Part shown: in pieces, positions 31,370 through 41,400 of the stretch | Layout: the number at the start of each line of letters is the position of its first letter | Numbering within the stretch: the first letter of the stretch is position 1 | NCBI RefSeq assembly: GCF_000226095.1 | Contig: NC_016473.1 | Coordinates: 124,001-188,000, forward strand | Direction: 5' to 3' | From: Thermothelomyces thermophilus ATCC 42464 | Lineage: Eukaryota; Ascomycota; Sordariomycetes; Sordariales; Chaetomiaceae | Length of the DNA: 64,000 nt | Notes under the pieces: model-generated | What the model saw: the letters and a program-made list of their open reading frames with translations, nothing else | Database searches by the model: none | What the model was told of the DNA's origin: nothing | Translations under genes and position numbers: made by a program

Positions 31370-32930
31370 TCAAGTTCGCCGCCTCTTAGCAGCCGGGCCA
31401 TCGTCTTGTCGCAGATCATCTGAAACCCTATCCTGCAATCCGCCCATCTGGTGTTGAACCCACGTCTGGGCTTCCCGCAGAAGCTGTTTCTCGCCCATTC
31501 TTACCCACACTCCCATCCTTTGCCGTTCCGTCAACTGGCCTGCATCCACGAGAGACTGGTCATCTTCGAGGGATGTGGCATATTGCCGCTCCCTAGCCCG
31601 CAGCGCGTCGAAGACAACCTGCAAAAAGACCACCTTGCGGGTATCCTTATCTGACACGAGGTCGACGTGGCCGACCGTCTTGGTGGCCTTGAGGAACGTC
31701 TTGAACTGATCGCTCAGTTCGTCCGGCAGGCCTGTAAAGGTAGCGTCGCCCTCCAGCTGCCCCGTGGAATCGGGGTCCTCGCTCGAGCGCTCCAGCACAA
31801 AGCTCTCCTCAAAATCGTCGTCTGACCGGGTGAGCTTGTTCACTTGCTCCCAGTCTGCTGGGCTCATGCGATCCCCAACGCGCTCCCTCAGCCCCGCCTC
31901 GATGAGGTCCCACGGCAGCTCGACCACGTCGTAACGGGCATGTTTGGGCGTGACATAGCCGTAGCGGCGCAGAAGCTCGCCGTTGGGGAGGGGGCCGTAA
32001 TAATTCAGGATTTCCTCGCCGGCCTTGATGGTGCGCAGCGCGGTCGCCGTGAGGGAGTCTGCGCCATGGTTGATGTACGCGTTGAACTCGGCATCGGCGT
32101 TGAGCATGTCGGCCATAGGCACCATGCCCAGCATCGTCCTGCCCTCCCTGTCGTCGACCCACTCGTCCTGCTCGCTTGCCTCCTCGTTGGCGTCGTCATC
32201 CTTCTCGAGATCGAAAGCGTAGGCCATGATCGCGCTCCCCATGCGGTGAGCCAGCTCGAACAGCTGATCGTCGTCAAGTCTCTGGCGGCCATGGGGGAAG
32301 AAGACATGGTCGTGGCCTCGTATCACGGGGAGAATCTTGGACCTGATCATCCGGTCTGCCTCCTCCCTGCCGACCTTGGTGACGAGCGCGCTGGCTTGCA
32401 GCTCGGCCAACTCGGTGGGCGACCAGAACATGGGCGTGTCGAACGCCGAGGGCAGCACGTCCAGATACGGCTTCCATTGCGAAGCATCCCCCTGGAGATA
32501 CTCGTAGATCAGGATCAGGATTAACAGGGTCCACGAGTCCTGCGACGAGGAGGTGCCGTCCTCGCCTCCAGAGTCGGAGTTCCCATCCTCGTCGCCCTCG
32601 AGATCAAAGATACCGGGGATCTCATTCTTGAGGGCCGATGTTGCGGTACAGATGATGGAGCTGCGGGGGATGGTAAAGAGCACCGTGTCCGCCGCAATGT
32701 CTGTTCTAGCGACTAAAAAGTTTACCGGCCAGTCAACAATAGCTGCAGGAAGATGAGAGTGTCTTGGGCTGGGCTGTCCTACCGATTCCTCGCCCGGCGT
32801 TCCGCGATCGCAGGTCTTCGATGGCGATGAGGTCGGAGCGGAAGGTGGCCCCTGGAAGCGACTGGAACCAGGTCAAGAAGCTCTGCGTTGTCGCCGCGAA
32901 TCTTGCATCCGCGTCATTGTCAATTTGCAT
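31370..32930 (-). CDS. RKM4: SET-domain ribosomal lysine N-methyltransferase 4 (SETD6-like)
   Basis: Minus strand, two exons: 32930-32783 and 32712-31370; intron 32782-32713 (GTAGGA...TTTTTAG); 496 aa. The splice restores the start of the SET domain, NAGRGIVARTDIAADTVLFTIPRSSII. Later marks are a long acidic insert (LEGDEDGNSDSGGEDG), TLLILILIYEYLQGDASQWKPYL, the catalytic block MADMLNADAEFNAYINH, and IKAGEEILNYYGPLPNGELLRRYGYV. A Rubisco-LSMT-like substrate-binding domain follows. Yeast Rkm4 methylates ribosomal protein Rpl42 on a lysine; the human relative SETD6 methylates RelA. The C-terminus is basic (AAKRRRT), which could send it to the nucleus. The orthology call is by pattern and rests on this fold class. 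Confidence 0.88.
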
Positions 32931-34064
32931 GATATCGGACCGAGGGGGGCTGTTAGGTAAGGTATGTCTATGAACTGTCGAATGGCCGGCCCAATCTCCC
33001 GTCGTGACTTCCCTGTTTCCTCTTGAGAATGGTTTCCAGTTCTCTGCAGAAAATTTTGCCCATAAAAGTTCTTTGTCTGCTCAGAAGGGTCCGTAACTAG
33101 TAGCTTCGAGGACAAGAAACCGCATCCTTTGAACAACAACAAAGACCAGAAGCTGTCGCTTTTGCCGGGAGGGCGAAGACATGTTTCTGGACTCGCGAGT
33201 TCACTTTTCATTATGGGGTAAGTTGCTGACTCAGCAAAACAAAGCTATCGTGGGGGTGGTTCTAACATCCCCATGTGACCAACGCGTTACGAATTTTCTT
33301 CTCAGCCATGTAAACGCGTTTGCTGCCCTCCTCTAGCGGTGGTTGAGTTACCTGGCTCCCTGCTAACAACAAAAAAAAAAAAAAAAAAGGCACACCAAAA
33401 GCCTTTACCATCACAATCATGATCTGGAACGCGGCCAAAATGGTTCTAAATTACAGATTGGATAATAACAAGTGCTCCTAATGCCCAGTCATTGCGCCTT
33501 CCAATTGCGCTGCCTGATTGGTTACCTAAGCGATGGGTGCCAGATCGTCCCAACGTTCCGGCGGCTGCAAGCCTCCTCGGGCCGCCCCTCCCTCCGCCTT
33601 TTGCAGACAGAACGGCACCCAGCCCAACTGACGCAATTGTGTCTGGAGCAACCCCACTGGCATCGCACTTTGCATTACCTCAACGCCGGAACCAACAGAA
33701 GATGGGTAATCGTACATACATACGTCTCGTCCTACAGGTCTCCGCTAATTTTTATCTCCAGAACTAAGCCCCTCCTGGACGCCACGTCATATTATAACCG
33801 TTTATGATGCTTGATCATGTCATGACCGGCCCGGGAGAGTACATGCCCCGACTTCGTCTGAATTGAAGACCAGCTACAGTAATTACTATCTAATTACCTA
33901 GTACTTCGATACCTCAGTCTCCGTCAAGTCCCAATCCACCTCTCTTCGGCGTCCCTCTCCCTCCCCTAAGTCCTTCGCAAGACTAAGTTGCGCTTCCGCC
34001 TTCTCATCTCTTCCACGCCCTCGCTCGTCAAACAAACGCGGAAAGGCCGAGATTATTGCCAACC
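32931..34064. promoter_or_regulatory. Divergent intergenic region (RKM4 / unknown 474-aa gene)
   Basis: 1.1 kb holding both promoters. It has an A18 run at 33,371-33,388 and a CT-rich leader just before 34,065 (ctcttcggcgtccctctccc and similar). The open frames between 33,470 and 33,810 show no family. Confidence 0.5.
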
Positions 34065-35489
34065 ATGTCTCTAAATTGCCCCAATTGCGGCGCCCACCTC
34101 ACCTTTGCCCTCGCCGAGGACTCGAGGGCCACATCCGCCGCCGCCGCCGCCGCCGCCGCGCCGCGCCGCAAGCTCGTGCTGGCAGAAAAGGCGGGTTCTC
34201 ACGATGTCAACCCCACCGATGCCGACCTCCAGCGGCTCAAGCATTTCATGTGTTTCCCATTCAACACGTCGTTACTATGGAAGCCAACTCAACCGACCAT
34301 GCGCCCAGTCGTGTCCGACAAGGAAGAAGAGGTGGGGATTTTGAAGGACTGCCGCGCGCGCCAGACCCTGGACCGGGTAGCGAGAAAGATGCATGCCACC
34401 ATCCGTGCCTGCGGAGAGCAGTCAGCCGACACTCTCCTCGAGTCGCGGCGGCGCGGCCGAGCCAAACAAGATCTGCCGGTTCCGATGCACACGGTCTTTG
34501 AAGCCGTCGGCGCCATAATATACGCAATGGAATGGACGAGTGGCCAGCCTCGGGCCGAGGAGCTTGTGCCAACGCCGGCGGGCACCGGCACTGTGCACCC
34601 TCAAGCCGTGATGGGGCCGTTCGAGCCCGGGTACGCGTTGGAACTTCCGTCCGTGTACTTGCCTCAGTACACGTTGCAGCTTCGGCGCCTGTTTGAGCAC
34701 ATGCTCGTTATCGACTATGGGTTTCCGGCTCGTCCAATCTGCGGGTCAATATTCGGACCAATGCTTCTCCCAAGCACTTGGTTTCTTCACGCATGGTCTG
34801 AGTTCGAAATTTTCTCTGACTTTCTTGTGGGAATCGCGCGGGTTTGGAGATGGCGACAAGGTCTCCCAAACGACAAGTCATGGGGCCTCATTGCCGAAGC
34901 CACGAGTGACTGGGCACATTATATTGGGCTAAGATTGCCAGTATGGGACGTTGCTACCATGATCTACTACTACTGCCTTCATCGAAAGCCGGTTGACGCC
35001 GAGGACCGCAAGGAAGGGTGGACAGGATACACGGGGGTCCTACAGGAGATGATCGCCGAGGTCCCTACCAGGGGAACAGATCGACTGGAACGCAAGCTAT
35101 CGCTTGATGTCCACCTCCTCATTCCGAGATTTGTTCGAGACCGAAAGCTTCGGGAACAGATGCTCTTGATCGCACAAGATCTTGCGGCCAAGTACGGTTG
35201 CCAGCTCGCGCCTCCCAAGATGCCCAAGCCACCAATGTGGCGGAGATTGTTCGGCCAGGTCCCTTGCCAGCTCGCGCCTCCCAAGATGCCCAAGCCACCA
35301 ATGTGGCGGAGATTGTTCGGCCAGGTCCCGTCCCAACAAGGGCCTGAGGACAGAGAGAAAGGTCACGAGGATCTGAAACTTCTCGAAGGTCTGCGATGGG
35401 AAAGCAGAGGGGAGGGAGATCTTGATCCCAGCTGTGCTGGTAAAAAATCCTTGCATTGGCTAGATGTACATAAGAGTGTAATGAACTAA
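34065..35489 (+). CDS. Hypothetical protein, 474 aa, with zinc-ribbon-like N-terminus and internal tandem duplication
   Basis: Single exon. The N-terminus MSLNCPNCGAHLTFAL has one CxxC knuckle like half a zinc ribbon, followed by an alanine run coded by GCC triplets. The main body (about 60-385) looks folded, with FMCFPFNTSLLW, VFEAVGAIIYAMEW, LRRLFEHMLVIDYGFPARP and LPVWDVATMIYYYCLH, and may be helical. Near the C-terminus a 22-residue unit (CQLAPPKMPKPPMWRRLFGQVP) is present twice in perfect tandem. I do not recognise the family and assign no function. Codon use and the long unbroken frame on the plus strand support a real gene. The ATG in gccaaccATGTC is the first in frame. Confidence 0.7.
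   Translation: MSLNCPNCGAHLTFALAEDSRATSAAAAAAAAPRRKLVLAEKAGSHDVNPTDADLQRLKHFMCFPFNTSLLWKPTQPTMRPVVSDKEEEVGILKDCRARQTLDRVARKMHATIRACGEQSADTLLESRRRGRAKQDLPVPMHTVFEAVGAIIYAMEWTSGQPRAEELVPTPAGTGTVHPQAVMGPFEPGYALELPSVYLPQYTLQLRRLFEHMLVIDYGFPARPICGSIFGPMLLPSTWFLHAWSEFEIFSDFLVGIARVWRWRQGLPNDKSWGLIAEATSDWAHYIGLRLPVWDVATMIYYYCLHRKPVDAEDRKEGWTGYTGVLQEMIAEVPTRGTDRLERKLSLDVHLLIPRFVRDRKLREQMLLIAQDLAAKYGCQLAPPKMPKPPMWRRLFGQVPCQLAPPKMPKPPMWRRLFGQVPSQQGPEDREKGHEDLKLLEGLRWESRGEGDLDPSCAGKKSLHWLDVHKSVMN
35199..35330 (+). repeat. Perfect 66-bp tandem duplication inside a coding region
   Basis: Unit 1 begins at 35,199 and unit 2 at 35,265 (tgccagctcgcg...). The two units differ only at the very last base (cct/ccg). 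66 bp is 22 codons, so the frame is kept. The near-perfect identity points to a recent event or to an assembly artefact. Confidence 0.9.
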
Positions 35490-36211
35490 AATGGCGGCAG
35501 CTGCGGCGGTGGACGACAACACTATCCTCCCCAATACTTCCTCCCACCATCAGCAGATGGCGGGGGGCCGCCCCTGTTAAGAGGCATGATGCCAAGGATC
35601 ACAGGCGTTGCTTGAATTGTCTCAATTGCGATTCAGAGTCGAAGTCAGGGCAACGGAGCTCACAGCGGTGGGAGAAGCGCAGAACAGGTCGGGCATTGGG
35701 ATGGTGAATGAAGAGGCGCCGGCAACCTCTGGTGGGGGAAGGGAGAAGAAGAGAGAGAGATCCCCGTTTCTCAAGTTGTGTGTGATTGCCAGCCGCAGGA
35801 TTGGCTTTTGGCATTAGATGGCGATACTGTGTTCGGATTCGGCGCCGATGGTCGGTCTGAGAGCGGCATGAGAGAAGTGGAATGGCTTTTTGGTCTTGCG
35901 AATTCTGGTCGAGATGGGAGCAGCGCAACGCCAAGTGACTGGAACAGACAGCAACCAGTGAGGATCTAAGATGTTGCAGTTGGGTTGGTGTCAGTCAACG
36001 CCACCTGTGTAGTAGAAGGGTTTGGGTCGAGCATACCTTTGCCCTCGGAAGGTGCTGGGCATGCCTCTTCTTAGCTCATCGGTGACTAAATCCGATGAGG
36101 AACACCCATCCACGACGGTGACGTGAGAGGCTCGGATGGGATAAGAACATTCATTCAAAGGCAAAAAAGCAAGGGGGGGAAAACATTGCAAGGGGATAAA
36201 GATATTTCAAC
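35490..36211. other. Intergenic region, no supported gene
   Basis: About 700 bp with a purine-rich tract (gggaagggagaagaagagag) at 35,737-35,756. No gene was seen. Confidence 0.45.
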
Positions 36212-37750
36212 TCACTCCACCGCCGCCCACCCGGCCTCCCTGGCGTCTGCCACCGCCGCCCACTCGGCCTCCTCCGCCGCTACCTCCGCCGCCACCTCCG
36301 CCGCCACCGCCCATCTGGCCTGCATCCCCGCCCAGTCCTCCGCCGCCGCCGCCGCCGCCGGTGCCGCCTCCTCGGCCTCCCGGCCCCCCCCCCAGCCGCA
36401 GCCGATACCGCCGCCGCCGCCGCCGGTGCCGCCTCCTCGGCCTCCCGGCCCACCCCAGCCGCAGCCGATACCGCCGCCGCCGCCGCCGGTCCCGCCTCCT
36501 CGGCCTCCCGGCCCCCCCCAGCCGCAGCCGATACCGCCGCCGCCGCCGCCGGTCCCGCCTCCTCGGCCTCCCGGCCCCCCCCAGCCGCATCCGATACCAC
36601 CGCTGCCAGCGGCGCTGGTGCCCGCGGCGTCTCCTCCAGGTCGCCCCAGACCCTCACGCGAGCCCGAGCCCCGGTCACAGCCCCCTTCCACTCCTTCCCC
36701 GTCCGCTCCACCTCGTCGGCCGCCAACGCCGCCACTCTCAACACCCCACTAATGCCTCGGGCGAGGTGCCTACGCACCTTGCCCGGGGCAGGGCACAAAC
36801 CGCCCACCAGCCCACCCAACGCCCCCCCCGCGTTCCCCACCTTCCGCCACACCACCGAATTCTGCAGCTGCTGCCGCCGCGACTCCGGCACTTGCGGCAG
36901 CTGCCGCCACAGCAGGCGCACCAGCTTGGCCACCCACGCAACAACCGCGTACGCCCCTGCCGCCAGGGGCAGGCCGTAGCCCCACCCCACCATCGTGATC
37001 GTGTTGGCCGCGAGGCCAATGAGAAGTGTAGCTATTGAAGCAACAGGTTAGCCAGTATCTTGCTCCCATGCCAATCACGGGGCAGTATTAAAAACGGGGA
37101 ACGCGAAAAGTAGCACATGGTGAGTGGGGCGAGGACTGATCAATAACTTCCAACTTGGAACTTGAGCACCTCCAGGTTTCCGTCCATCTTGCGACGACAA
37201 AACGTCAACGACACTGATGAGGAAATCAACGGGACAGCGAGGAAGGGGGGGCGAATGGAGCAGCCAAGGGCGATTTTGGTGGCGGGCAAGATCGCACGAA
37301 GGCGGTACAGGGATGCGGGTGTCACGCCTAGGGTGTGTAGTGCCCTCACGAGCTGTGAAGCCTTAAGCGTGGAGTCAAGTGCCGTGAGACACTGGTAAGT
37401 GCCCCGAGGGTCCTCCTCCGGTACGCGTGTTGAGATGGAGGCCAGAACGGGACTTGCTCTGTCCCCTGCGAGACCGGGGAACGTTGGAACTTTCAGTGGT
37501 GCTTCAAAAGGGGGTTGGGGAGTTGTGGGACAAGACCATAAGCAGGATTCAGAGCTCTAGTGCTCGAGGGTGGTGGGCGGTGCTCCGCAGGCCGCCATCC
37601 GCAGTCATCAAACGAAGACTGGAGCTGTCAGGGCTGGTAGCAACGAAGCGAACACGGCGTCCTTGGACGGCGAGTGGCGAGAGAACAGTGAAAGAATAGT
37701 CAGGCTGTTCAAAGGGTGGAGGAAATAGCAGACTTACTAGAAGTCATTTT
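36212..37750 (-). CDS. Possible multi-exon gene of unknown function with Ala/Glu-rich 21-residue repeats
   Basis: Boundaries are approximate and exon joins are not settled. The best exon runs on the minus strand from about 37,031 (after a ttcaatag acceptor) with a hydrophobic pair of segments, TLLIGLAANTITMVGWG and LAAGAYAVVAWVAKLVRLLW, then a basic helix-rich stretch, then repeats of a 21-residue unit (GREAEEAGPAAAAAVSAA...) coded by a 63-bp minisatellite. At a long C tract (36,384-36,393) the repeat continues in another frame and ends in EAEWAAVADAREAGWAAVE and a stop at 36,212. A short first exon with ATG at 37,750 (MTS then gtaagt) and an exon around 37,150-37,396 are possible. Frame polymorphism, a sequencing slip in the C tract, or no gene at all are alternatives; the plus strand is also open and proline-rich. 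Confidence 0.35.
36331..36590. repeat. GC-rich 63-bp minisatellite, about four units
   Basis: Units begin at about 36,394, 36,457, 36,520 and 36,583 (ccagccgcagccgatacc), exactly 63 bp apart. Each has a (CCG)n core and a cctcctcggcctcccggcc block; a partial unit precedes the first. 63 is a multiple of three, so both strands stay open: Pro-rich on plus, Ala/Glu-rich or Gly/Arg-rich on minus. Confidence 0.9.
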
Positions 37751-39226
37751 GTCGTTCGCAGAGAAAATAAAGAGAACAGAGAAGTGACACACATTCGACA
37801 GAGGTTTATCTGTAACAGCGGCCAAAACTGGCTCTGCCCATTGGGAAGGGGCCGTATTGCTGTCCGCACTTCCTCCAAGCTTAGGTCAGGTCGATGCCTA
37901 ATGTTTAACGTAGGCACGTCCCAAAAACGGAAACAAGAATGGCCATCTGACGAGCCTCATTTGGTGGAAAGAGAAGGTGCTCACTAACTAAGCTTTCTTT
38001 GTCGCGGAGAGAACGAGGGCATTCATCGATAAGTACAGAGGAAGGATCAAACGGTCTATAGCTGAACTCCTTAGGGGGTTTCCCGAATTGGCAAGAACAG
38101 GAGGTTGATACCATCCGAATCCGAAGACGCTTGTGGGTAATTGCCCTGAGAGCAGATGGAACGAGGAGTAGTCTCTTTGGACCGGAACCTAGCCACATCA
38201 TGATTCTACTATTATAAACCCTAATCCCCTTTTTCTTTTCCGTTTCCTTTACTTTCTTTAACTAACGTATTTTATAAACGAGCGGTAGGTATAAGCAAGG
38301 TATAGAGATAGCGACGGTCTAGGAACGTAAATAGGATCGTGTCCGGCAAAACATCGGGGCAAGTGATGAGTCGGGTGTGCTAAGTCAGCAACTACATCCC
38401 ATGATTTTGCTCTTCCACTCGCCAGGTGGCTTGTACATCGACACACAAGGGTTAAATAGTGGAAGAAGCGCCAAACCATAAATCAACAAATGTTACAGAG
38501 GTAAATCGACTCTGTCTGTCAGATGGGCAATAAGCCCCGCAGGAGAATCTGGGCGTCATCTGCAGCTAGCAGGTGTCTGGAGCCGCCTTGGGGCAACCCT
38601 CGGGGACATCGCCCACCCGAGCTCCGCGCAGCAATCAATGCCGCTTGGGGTATTAATTAATGGGGGTGCCAAGTCTGAGATTGCCTAATGAATAATGCTC
38701 CTGGTTGCTCTGCTCGAGGTTGGTTGGCCAAGCTCGACATGTTGAATTGGATAAACTCAGTGGGAGGCTTCAAGATCTTCATGTGTCAGACCACCGTCGA
38801 GGAATATTGACCCCCAGTTGAGTACCTCAGGCGTCTGGGGTTTAAAGGGCAGTGGATTTTAGCACTGGTGAACTGCTTTGTTGGGCCAACACTGCAACAA
38901 CATCTTCATACCAAATCAAAGAAGATCATGAGCAAGCCCTCACGGAGATTAATAATAATACACCATACTCACACTCCGGTCTTCCTGTCGACGCTAACTA
39001 GGTAACTATTCATCTCCAGCTCGTCTCGTGTCTGGCCCAATTCTCCCGAACAGCCTCATAACGCCTAGCCGCAATACATCCGCATGCTTCATGTCAACTC
39101 AGAAACTCCCCGGATTCAAATACAAGACTATAGCTATACAAACCCCCCCCTTCCTTAAACCCCCCTTAGTGTTAGCTAAATACGCCTACCTCCCCAACAC
39201 CTAGGGTGCCGTCAAAAAGATTCCCC

Positions 39227-39265
<39 letters not shown>

Positions 39266-39286
39266 AAAAACACTGTTGCCGCCATC
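37751..39286. other. Intergenic region with A35 homopolymer at the end
   Basis: About 1.5 kb without a supported gene. It ends in 35 uninterrupted A at 39,229-39,263, just 23 bp behind the stop of the minus-strand phosphatase gene (a T35 run in its 3' region). Confidence 0.5.
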
Positions 39287-40791
39287 TTAGTACTTTGCCA
39301 CGGTTTGCTGGATCAAGTCCCAACACTCTTCTGGGTCCTCGAATACATGCCACAGTCTCCTGTGTCGTATGTCAGTTCGGAGTGATGCTATTCAAAAGAA
39401 TCCGTTGTCAACGCTGTTCTCAGGTGCATACTCACCTAGGTACCCCATCAAAGGCCCTCTCAAACCGCTCCGGCTCGTTCTTCTCTCTGATGCCAACAGC
39501 GGCCACGTCGGTCACCTTTCGTATCAGGACCAACTTGATCCACTGTGGAAATGCCCTGCAAGCTTCGCCTGGGGTTTGGTATGTTGGTCAGCCGGGACAG
39601 GCTCGTGTCCTACGAAATGAAGCCTGACTTACCGTATGCCTCGGGGTCGCTCTGGGTCGAATCTCCAATGCAAATCACCTTGCGGCGCGGCAGCCAGCGC
39701 TGTATCTTCTTGATCCTATCGATCTTGTACTTCTCGGTCCCCAACGTCAGGCTGGATAGGAGCCCGGATATGGTCATCCAATTCGAGTCCCGGAGGATCA
39801 GTTGCCCATGCGGGTAGTAAGTGTCTCGGAAGCCACGAAGGAACGGGTATAGGTTGTATGGGGATGCCGACAGATAAAAAAAGAGCGCCGAGGGGGCCAG
39901 AAGCCGGTTGATACTCGAGTAGAGCTCCGGCATACCAGGGACAGGCGTCGGTTTTGACTTGGGACGGTTAGTTGATTAGCAGGATGGCGAGTTCGCCGCT
40001 CGGGTTCCCCAATCCCCGGGACAGCAGAGGCTCACCACAAAAGTTGACCTAAGAATCCTGACCGGGTCGCTCGTCTGCGTGATTTTGATTGTGTCGTCAA
40101 TGTCTGGAGCAGGCCATGCCTGTCAGCTACAGAGCGCGCGGGCCCGAGAGCCTGAGATTGTCATACCTGAGATTACTGCCCACCCCTCAGGTTCCGCATA
40201 TACCGTCTTCATCTCGAGTACCCCGGTTACCCCCGAGGGCACGTCCGCCGTCGACTTGGCAACAGGCCCGGTGGACGGCTCCGGAACCCTCCTGATGTCG
40301 CTGCTGATGCCATTTCTACCGCCCGGGCCGAGCTTCAGCAGGGTCGGGCCGTTGAACCTCACCTTGATCTGCCTGCCCTGGAGGATCTCCATGACGAACG
40401 GGGAGATGCGGCGCTCCATCGTCCTCTCCTCGTCACCTCCCCTTGCCAGGCCGACCTTGCTGGCAATGTCGCCCACGATGTCCACCACCTTGGCCGACGC
40501 CTGCTGGTCGAACACTGCGGCCACGAACTCAGCCTCCCAGTGTCCCCCGCGGTCCCAGAACGCGACATTGTCCATGAGCCACACCACATCGTCGGCCGCG
40601 ATGGGCGCAGGAAGGGGGTTACTGGATCCCAGACATGAGAGTAGATGGGTGAGTTTGTGCTCCTTGCGAGACGCCCGTGCTTGGTTTGTCGATATGCTAG
40701 CTAAAGACGACTCGGCGTCGCTGAACTTTCCATTTTTCCGCGTGTGCTCCTCAAGCAGAGATGACGAGGTTCGTTGGGACGTGAAAGGCAT
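39287..40791 (-). CDS. Phosphatidate phosphatase APP1-domain protein (DUF2183)
   Basis: Minus strand, five exons: 40791-40167, 40103-40036, 39957-39633, 39568-39436 and 39359-39287; 407 aa. After splice 1 the sequence reads VISDIDDTIKITQTSDPVRILRSTFV, with the HAD-type DxDxT motif (D209, D211, T213) that is the catalytic centre of App1 Mg-dependent phosphatidate phosphatases. Exon 3 holds PGMPELYSSINRLL, FFYLSASPYNLYPFLR and ICIGDSTQSDPEAYG, all signature blocks of the family. Exon 4 has WIKLVLIRKVTDVAAVGI and NEPERF, and exon 5 ends in RRLWHVFEDPEECWDLI. Yeast App1 turns phosphatidate into diacylglycerol at cortical actin patches and endocytic sites; the same reaction is likely here. The first 200 residues (LMDNVAFWDRGGH..., VRFNGPTLLKLGPGGRNG) are typical of the longer fungal members. 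This is the last gene before the repeat block. Confidence 0.9.
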
Positions 40792-41400
40792 CGTCAAGAT
40801 TATTAGACTTCGCTCCTGAACGGGTCGGAGTATGCTAGCGCATGGCGCACAAGGCTATGGTTTCGGTATCTGAGAGGATGCTCGAGCTGCAGAACTTTAA
40901 AACAATACTTGTTACAGTCCCCTGCTAGAGATTATAGGCCTCGGGTCACCGTGTTTTAATACTATGTTCTTTCCAGGTTCTTCGCTGCCTCGAAGCAGGG
41001 CAGCTGACCGAACTCCGCATGACCGCTGTTAACAAGGGTTTGGGGCTGGTGGCTGGGTCATTAGAACGCCCAACAGGCACATCATGTCTTGGCTGCATTC
41101 GCTAAAATGAGTTAGAGCGAGCATCGATGTAGCATGACGACATAGGCAATGATCATCTTGTGAGCGTAGTATATATGATCATTGTCAGGAGCAACTTCGG
41201 CGTTATCCAGGACAGCAAGTGGAATCATACCCTAACCCTGGCCTAGAAGACCTAAACATTCTAGGGTGGAGAACAGAGTTGACAGGGTACTACCCGGTGG
41301 TTAGTGCTGACTAATTACTTCAGTACCACTACCTGTCTCCCAATAGGTAGGGCCAAAACCCCCGGACGCCTAGATACAGCCGGATAGGTATACGTCCAAA
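40792..41400. other. Boundary between genes and RIP-damaged repeats
   Basis: About 600 bp upstream of the phosphatase gene. Base composition is still mixed, with CA/TG present, up to about 41,390; after that CpA and TpG become rare and the DNA is TA-rich. This marks the edge of the repeat block. Confidence 0.6.

Noticed and set aside
36123-36752. 209-codon proline-rich open frame on the plus strand
   Set aside because: Its length is explained by the GC-rich 63-bp minisatellite, which has no stops in any frame. The minus strand has better support from hydrophobic exons beside it.
41228-41243. Telomere-like ccctaaccctgg
   Set aside because: Only two units; not a telomeric array, and the repeat block continues for more than 20 kb beyond it.
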